Source: Oscillatoriaceae cyanobacterium Prado104 (GTDB lineage: Bacteria; Cyanobacteriota; Cyanobacteriia; Cyanobacteriales; Microcoleaceae). From it: 64,000 nt of DNA. Numbering within the stretch: position 1 is the first letter of the stretch; each line of letters starts with the position of its first letter. Shown in pieces: positions 60,314-64,000 of this stretch. A program made the position numbers and the translations under genes. Where the stretch lies: positions 1 to 64,000 of the forward strand of contig JALOON010000032.1 of the NCBI GenBank assembly GCA_025454405.1, given 5' to 3'. The notes under the pieces are model-generated. The model saw only the letters and a list, made by a program, of their open reading frames with translations, ran no database searches and had not been told where the DNA came from.

Positions 60314-60427
60314 CTACATAAATTAACCCCTACATAAAATCGAAAAGCTGGAGATTCTTTTTACCAGAGGTCTCTTGTACAAACTAATTGCAGTTATTGT
60401 AGGGGGCATGATATCGCTCGCTCGTTT

Positions 60428-61432
60428 TTACACAGCATCGCGCACTTCTTCTGCATAGCAAGTCATGCTATCAAGATTCTTTTGCAAGTCAAACGAGCAA
60501 GGCTTTAATGCTAAAGTACCGACATTCAAGGCATCTTGGAATCTTTTGATTTTGTCCCGACAAGTAGCGACGCTGCCGATAATTGAGTTTTCCAACAAAT
60601 AGGTTTCATCAAAGCAAGTTTTTTGGCTGCCAGATGGTTTGAGGTGTTGGGTATTGCCATCTTGTTTGAGATTGGCAACATTGTTGCTCATGGTATTGAC
60701 AAAGTGGCGAATAAATGGTAAAGCTTCGGCAATTGCTTCCTCGTCGGTTCGAGCGACAAAAAAGAAACGAGTCAGTACCAATTTCTCGGAACCGCTGGCA
60801 TTAATAGCGCGATACTGAGCCATATTTGCCTTCAATAAATCGAGGGAAAAAGGCGGGCCTCCCATCAAACCAAAGGAATGCAAAGCGGCAAGTTCGATCG
60901 CGCTGCGATCGCTCGTTGCTAGATAAACTGGAATGCGAGATTGTAACGGTTTGGGATGGATTGTCAGGCGATCGCACTGATAATATTTACCTGTAAATGT
61001 AACGTCGCTGCCATACAGCAATTTTTCAACTAATTCCAAAGCTTCTAACATTTTGACGCGAGATTCGCCAGCAGTCATGTTAAAGTGTCGGTTCTGTTCT
61101 GGGAAAGGCCCTCCTTTGGCTACTCCAAATAACAATCTGCCGTTGCACAATCGATCGAGCATGGCGATTTCTTCTGCGATTGTAACCGGGTTGTGAAATG
61201 CTAGCAATACGGCAGCAGATCCGAGGCGAATTCGAGAGGTAATTGCTGCTAAATAGGCGATCGATACCTGAATTGAAGGGCTAATATGAAACTCGCTGAA
61301 GTGGTGTTCGGCAATCCATGCTTCTTCAAAACCCAAGGCTTCTGCATGGCGGATCAGTTCAGTTTGTTCCGCGATCGATCGCTGGGCATCTTGATGGTGA
61401 TTTTCGTAGGTGCAAAAGAGTCCGGTTTTCAC
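60428..61432 (-). CDS. LLM-class flavin-dependent oxidoreductase (luciferase-like)
   Basis: 334 residues from GTG, with GGAGA ahead. A bacterial luciferase-like TIM barrel: MKTGLFCTYENHHQ, then EEAWIAEHHFSEF, RIRLGSAAVLLAFHNPVTIAEE and GRLLFGVAKGGP, all typical of the group, which uses reduced flavin (FMNH2 or F420). Cyanobacteria seldom use F420, so FMN is likelier. Members oxidise alkanes, sulfonates (SsuD) or other compounds. The sulfur neighbourhood is 36 kb away, so no special link is claimed. It stands alone. Confidence 0.83.
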   Translation of the reverse strand: MKTGLFCTYENHHQDAQRSIAEQTELIRHAEALGFEEAWIAEHHFSEFHISPSIQVSIAYLAAITSRIRLGSAAVLLAFHNPVTIAEEIAMLDRLCNGRLLFGVAKGGPFPEQNRHFNMTAGESRVKMLEALELVEKLLYGSDVTFTGKYYQCDRLTIHPKPLQSRIPVYLATSDRSAIELAALHSFGLMGGPPFSLDLLKANMAQYRAINASGSEKLVLTRFFFVARTDEEAIAEALPFIRHFVNTMSNNVANLKQDGNTQHLKPSGSQKTCFDETYLLENSIIGSVATCRDKIKRFQDALNVGTLALKPCSFDLQKNLDSMTCYAEEVRDAV

Positions 61433-61852
61433 AATTTATCTCCAACATTTAGGGATGCTAATTGTACAAAATCGATGAAGACGTAGCTTCTTAGTTAATT
61501 ACGTATCTCAACCTTGCCTGCAGCAGCGCCGACGCATTTTACGATGATGAAACGCAAGCTTTTTTAGAAACCGATCGTCTAACAATTGCTATAGCATTGA
61601 AACTCTACCTGTAATTTGATTAAATTATCTCTGTCCTGAATGTTGTGGCGATCGTCTTCTAAAGACCGTAGCGCCATATAGAAAAGGGAAACTCTGTCAG
61701 CTCGACTATGTTCGTATAACTAGCTTAAATTTTACTCGCTCGATCGTTGAAAAAAGGATATCTATTAGGTTTGTACTCAAGCTCTACAGGTTAAGAACAG
61801 TCAGTCATTCAAAATTGCTTGAGGTCAGGGTACGAGAATTATCCGAACTGCT
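61433..61852. other. Intergenic region between LLM gene and psbA terminator
   Basis: About 420 bases, AT-rich. A + strand frame at 61815-62048 is antisense to the end of psbA and encodes a helical peptide across the terminator hairpin; not supported as a gene. Confidence 0.4.
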
Positions 61853-61886
61853 CAATAGCGCCTCCTGGGAGATGGAGGCGCTATTG
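61853..61886 (-). terminator. Terminator-type hairpin downstream of psbA
   Basis: CAATAGCGCCTCC (61853-61865) and GGAGGCGCTATTG (61874-61886) form a perfect 13-bp stem with an 8-base loop, about 40 bases after the psbA stop. A T-run is not evident on the psbA strand, so it may protect the mRNA end as much as terminate. Confidence 0.7.
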
Positions 61887-61926
61887 CAATCATCAAGAAC
61901 TAGAGAAGAACTAGAGAATAAACTGA

Positions 61927-63009
61927 TTAGCCAGCGATCGCGGGAGCTGTTAATGCAACAGGTTGAGCTTCACCAAAAGCTAGATCGAGTGGGAAGTTGT
62001 GGGCATTGCGTTCGTGCATCACTTCAATCCCGAGATTTGCCCGGTTAAGGACATCTGCCCAAGTCGGAATCGCGCGTCCTTCACTATCTAAAATCGAACT
62101 GTTAAAGTTAAATCCATTCAGGTTAAAGGACATGGTGCTGATTCCTAACGCTGAAAACCAAATACCAACCACGGGCCACGCTGCTAGGAAAAAGTGCAGC
62201 GATCGGGAGTTGTTGAAGCTGGCGTATTGGAAAATCAAGCGTCCAAAGTAGCCGTGAGCCGCCACAATGTTGTAGGTTTCTTGTTCTTGCCCAAACTTGT
62301 AGCCATAGTTTTGGGACTCAATTTCAGTGGTTTCTCGCACGAGAGAAGAAGTGACTAGAGAACCGTGCATCGCACTGAACAACGCTCCGCCAAATACCCC
62401 GATTACGCCGAGCATATGAAAGGGGTGCATGAGGATGTTATGTTCTGCGGTGAACACAATCATGAAATTGAATGTTCCAGAAATGCCCAGCATTAAGCCA
62501 TCGGAAAAGCTGCCTTGTCCGATCGGATAAATCAGCAACACAGATGTAGCAGCAGCAACTGGGGCTGAATAGGCGACGCAGATCCAGGGACGCATTCCCA
62601 GTCGATAGCTCAATTCCCACTGCCGTCCCATGTAGGCGTAGATCGCGATCAGAAAATGGAACACGATCAGTTGCCAAGGCCCCCCATTGTAGAGCCACTC
62701 ATCCATCGAACTTGCTTCCCAAATGGGATAAAAGTGCAGGCCGATCGCGTTAGATGTTGGTACTACAGCGGCTGTAATGATGTTGTTGCCGTAAAGCAAA
62801 GAGCCAGAGACAGGTTCGCGGATGCCATCAATATCGACTGGGGGTGCCGCAATCATCGCAATGATGTAAACAATCGCAGCAACTAAGCCCGTTGGGATTA
62901 ACAGCACGCCAAACCAGCCGATATACAACCGATTGTCAACGCTGGTAATCCAGTTACAAAGCTCCTCCCAGAGGTTAGTTGCTTTTCTTTCCTCCAATAA
63001 AGTAGTCAT
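61927..63009 (-). CDS. psbA: Photosystem II D1 protein, D1'-like isoform
   Basis: 360 residues, the full D1 length. Core ligands are present: Y161, D170, E189, H190, H198 region, H215 region, S264, H272, H332, E333, H337, D342 and A344, with a 16-residue C-terminal extension ([16 protein letters not shown]) to be removed. Compared with the usual D1 it has Ala at 80 (not Gly), Leu at 158 (not Phe), Met at 173 (not Pro) and Ser at 286 (Thr in standard, Ala in D1'). A80 and L158 are hallmarks of the D1' isoform induced under low oxygen (PsbA2 of Thermosynechococcus, PsbA1 of Synechocystis). Q130 is the low-light-type residue. C144 is kept. Confidence 0.96.
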   Translation of the reverse strand: MTTLLEERKATNLWEELCNWITSVDNRLYIGWFGVLLIPTGLVAAIVYIIAMIAAPPVDIDGIREPVSGSLLYGNNIITAAVVPTSNAIGLHFYPIWEASSMDEWLYNGGPWQLIVFHFLIAIYAYMGRQWELSYRLGMRPWICVAYSAPVAAATSVLLIYPIGQGSFSDGLMLGISGTFNFMIVFTAEHNILMHPFHMLGVIGVFGGALFSAMHGSLVTSSLVRETTEIESQNYGYKFGQEQETYNIVAAHGYFGRLIFQYASFNNSRSLHFFLAAWPVVGIWFSALGISTMSFNLNGFNFNSSILDSEGRAIPTWADVLNRANLGIEVMHERNAHNFPLDLAFGEAQPVALTAPAIAG

Positions 63010-63275
63010 AATTCCAAACCCACAATTTGTGAAATGTATGTGAAATGTATTAGAGATGGTGGCTCACCACCATCGATCGTTATATCATTAAACTACTATT
63101 TGGTTATATGTGTCAAGAGCGATCTCGAAAATTTTCCAGACTTACCCGGCTTGTTTCTGGCTGCGGTAGCACTCGGAGCAAGCCTACACGGTGACAGGAG
63201 GTAAGAGGCAGGTGGCAATAAGCAAGCGCTACTTTTTCGGATTTCGACAACGAAGCATCTGGCAAGAAACCAGTG
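63010..63275 (-). promoter_or_regulatory. psbA promoter and leader
   Basis: On the psbA strand TTGACA (63116-63111), 18 bases, then TTTAAT (63092-63087) make a strong sigma70-type promoter. The leader of about 70 bases has a GATGGTGG/CCACCATC hairpin (63055-63074) and a direct repeat of GAAATGTATGT-type sequence (63031-63050 on the + strand). Between it and the ABC gene (63120-63275) no gene is seen. Confidence 0.65.
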
Positions 63276-64000
63276 TCAACTATCAACCATCAATATCAAC
63301 CGTGCGGGATCGAGGCGCACGTACCAAGGAAAAGGTCGATCTTTGATCTCGTTCCACTTTTCCTTAAATACTTCTGCTTGCAGGTGATAATCCTGCGAAC
63401 CAGCAGCTATTTCGTTGAATTTAAGAAACAGCGTCATGCGGTGCGGCGTTTCGCTGGTGGCGGCCAACCAACAAGGATAGGTATTATCACGATCGAGCTT
63501 GCTAGTAATGCTAATTTGGTGGGCGCGAATGCCAACATCTGTCAGTCGATCGTCCGTAGATTCGATCGATTGTAAAGTAATTCCCCAGTCGATCGCCTCT
63601 ACTGAATTAGCTCCCCGCACCACCGCGCGAGAAAAGTTTTTGCAGCCCGTAAGTTGGGCGACTCGCACCGTTTTGGGATGTTCAAAAATTTGATGTTTCG
63701 AGTCGTAGGCGATGGTTTTTCCCCCCGACATTACCATCAGATTTTCGCAAATTCGATAGGCTTCTTCTAAGTTGTGAGTGACGAATAAAGTAATACCGCG
63801 ATAAGTTGCTAAAGTTTCCAACAATTGCCGTTCCATTTGACTGCGCAGGTAGGTATCTAGCGCGGAAAAAGGCTCGTCTAACAACAGCAATTCCGGTTCG
63901 GTTGCGAGTGCTCTCGCCAGCGCTACTCGCTGTTGTTGTCCGCCGGAAAGTTGGTGAGGGTAGCGATCGCCCATACCCTGCATTTGCACTCCCAGTAACT
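63276..64000 (-). CDS. Molybdate-type ABC transporter ATP-binding part, cut by window edge
   Basis: About 241 C-terminal residues are visible; the frame is open to the last base, so the N-terminus with Walker A lies outside. Signature LSGGQQQRVALARALA, Walker B LLLLDEPFSALD and switch FVTHNLEEAYRI are present. The C-terminal 110 residues are a TOBE/MOP-like domain, and AQLTGCKNF followed by GIRAHQISI are typical of ModC. In many cyanobacteria ModB and ModC are fused in one protein; whether that is so here cannot be seen. Molybdate uptake is the likely role; tungstate or a related oxyanion is possible. Confidence 0.8.
   Translation of the reverse strand, partial: LLGVQMQGMGDRYPHQLSGGQQQRVALARALATEPELLLLDEPFSALDTYLRSQMERQLLETLATYRGITLFVTHNLEEAYRICENLMVMSGGKTIAYDSKHQIFEHPKTVRVAQLTGCKNFSRAVVRGANSVEAIDWGITLQSIESTDDRLTDVGIRAHQISITSKLDRDNTYPCWLAATSETPHRMTLFLKFNEIAAGSQDYHLQAEVFKEKWNEIKDRPFPWYVRLDPARLILMVDS

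Noticed and set aside
61815..62048. Antisense gene at the end of psbA
   Set aside because: It spans the terminator hairpin and is antisense to conserved D1 codons; no family or ribosome site.

Overview
The window looks like chromosome of a filamentous, non-heterocystous cyanobacterium of the Microcoleus/Oscillatoria type. The evidence is a psbA gene for photosystem II D1, a btpA gene, SLH-domain OprB-type porin, VKOR-thioredoxin fusion and PEP-CTERM proteins, abundant GCGATCGC (HIP1) sites, and heavy loading with short tandem repeats and small palindromes. The genus is an inference from style, not from an alignment. No rRNA, tRNA or CRISPR array was recognised.

Layout. 1-7.5 kb: end of an unidentified gene, a LysR regulator divergent from an APC amino-acid permease, two tandem CadD-like transporters with a secreted protein, two DUF202 membrane proteins and an unknown membrane protein. 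7.5-24.4 kb: a sulfur region with a TauE/SafE exporter, a rrf2-cysK operon, a glycosyltransferase-GH99 fusion followed by a Stf0-type sulfotransferase (next to a wrecked IS5-type transposase), sulfate-binding protein sbpA, a YeeE/YedE thiosulfate-type transporter, a periplasmic two-domain rhodanese, a CysR-like Crp/Fnr regulator, cysE, a CHASE histidine kinase, cysA, and a second copy of the unknown membrane protein. cysT and cysW are absent. 24.7-31 kb: a signalling block read leftward (hybrid kinase, REC-kinase, single-domain receiver, receiver-adenylate cyclase). 31.5-40.6 kb: class II amidotransferase, SLH porin carrying repeats inside its coding sequence, a small secreted protein, a Cache histidine kinase, a nuclease and a DUF479 protein. 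40.6-48.2 kb: DUF6745 protein, REC-kinase, large hybrid kinase with two decayed relatives, pentapeptide protein. 48.3-55 kb: duplicated retropepsin-like genes, deformylase, FHA-PrsW protein, three PEP-CTERM proteins. 55.5-64 kb: Gfo/Idh/MocA oxidoreductase, SGNH hydrolase, btpA, VKOR-Trx, LLM oxidoreductase, a psbA copy with low-oxygen D1' residues, and the C-terminal part of a molybdate-type ABC ATPase.

Working together. The central genes cover sulfate capture (SbpA, CysA), other sulfur species (YeeE/YedE, TauE/SafE, rhodanese), cysteine synthesis (CysE, CysK) and control (CysR-like, Rrf2/CymR-like, LysR). A short element close to TAAACTACGGTAA lies in front of five genes here (both copies of the unknown membrane protein, the rhodanese, cysE and cysA), always in the same orientation relative to the gene. 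This is the best candidate for an undescribed system: a sulfur-status operator linking known sulfur genes to a membrane protein family of unknown function. A second notable observation is a 69-bp palindromic repeat that occurs between genes and, three times in frame, within the porin gene.
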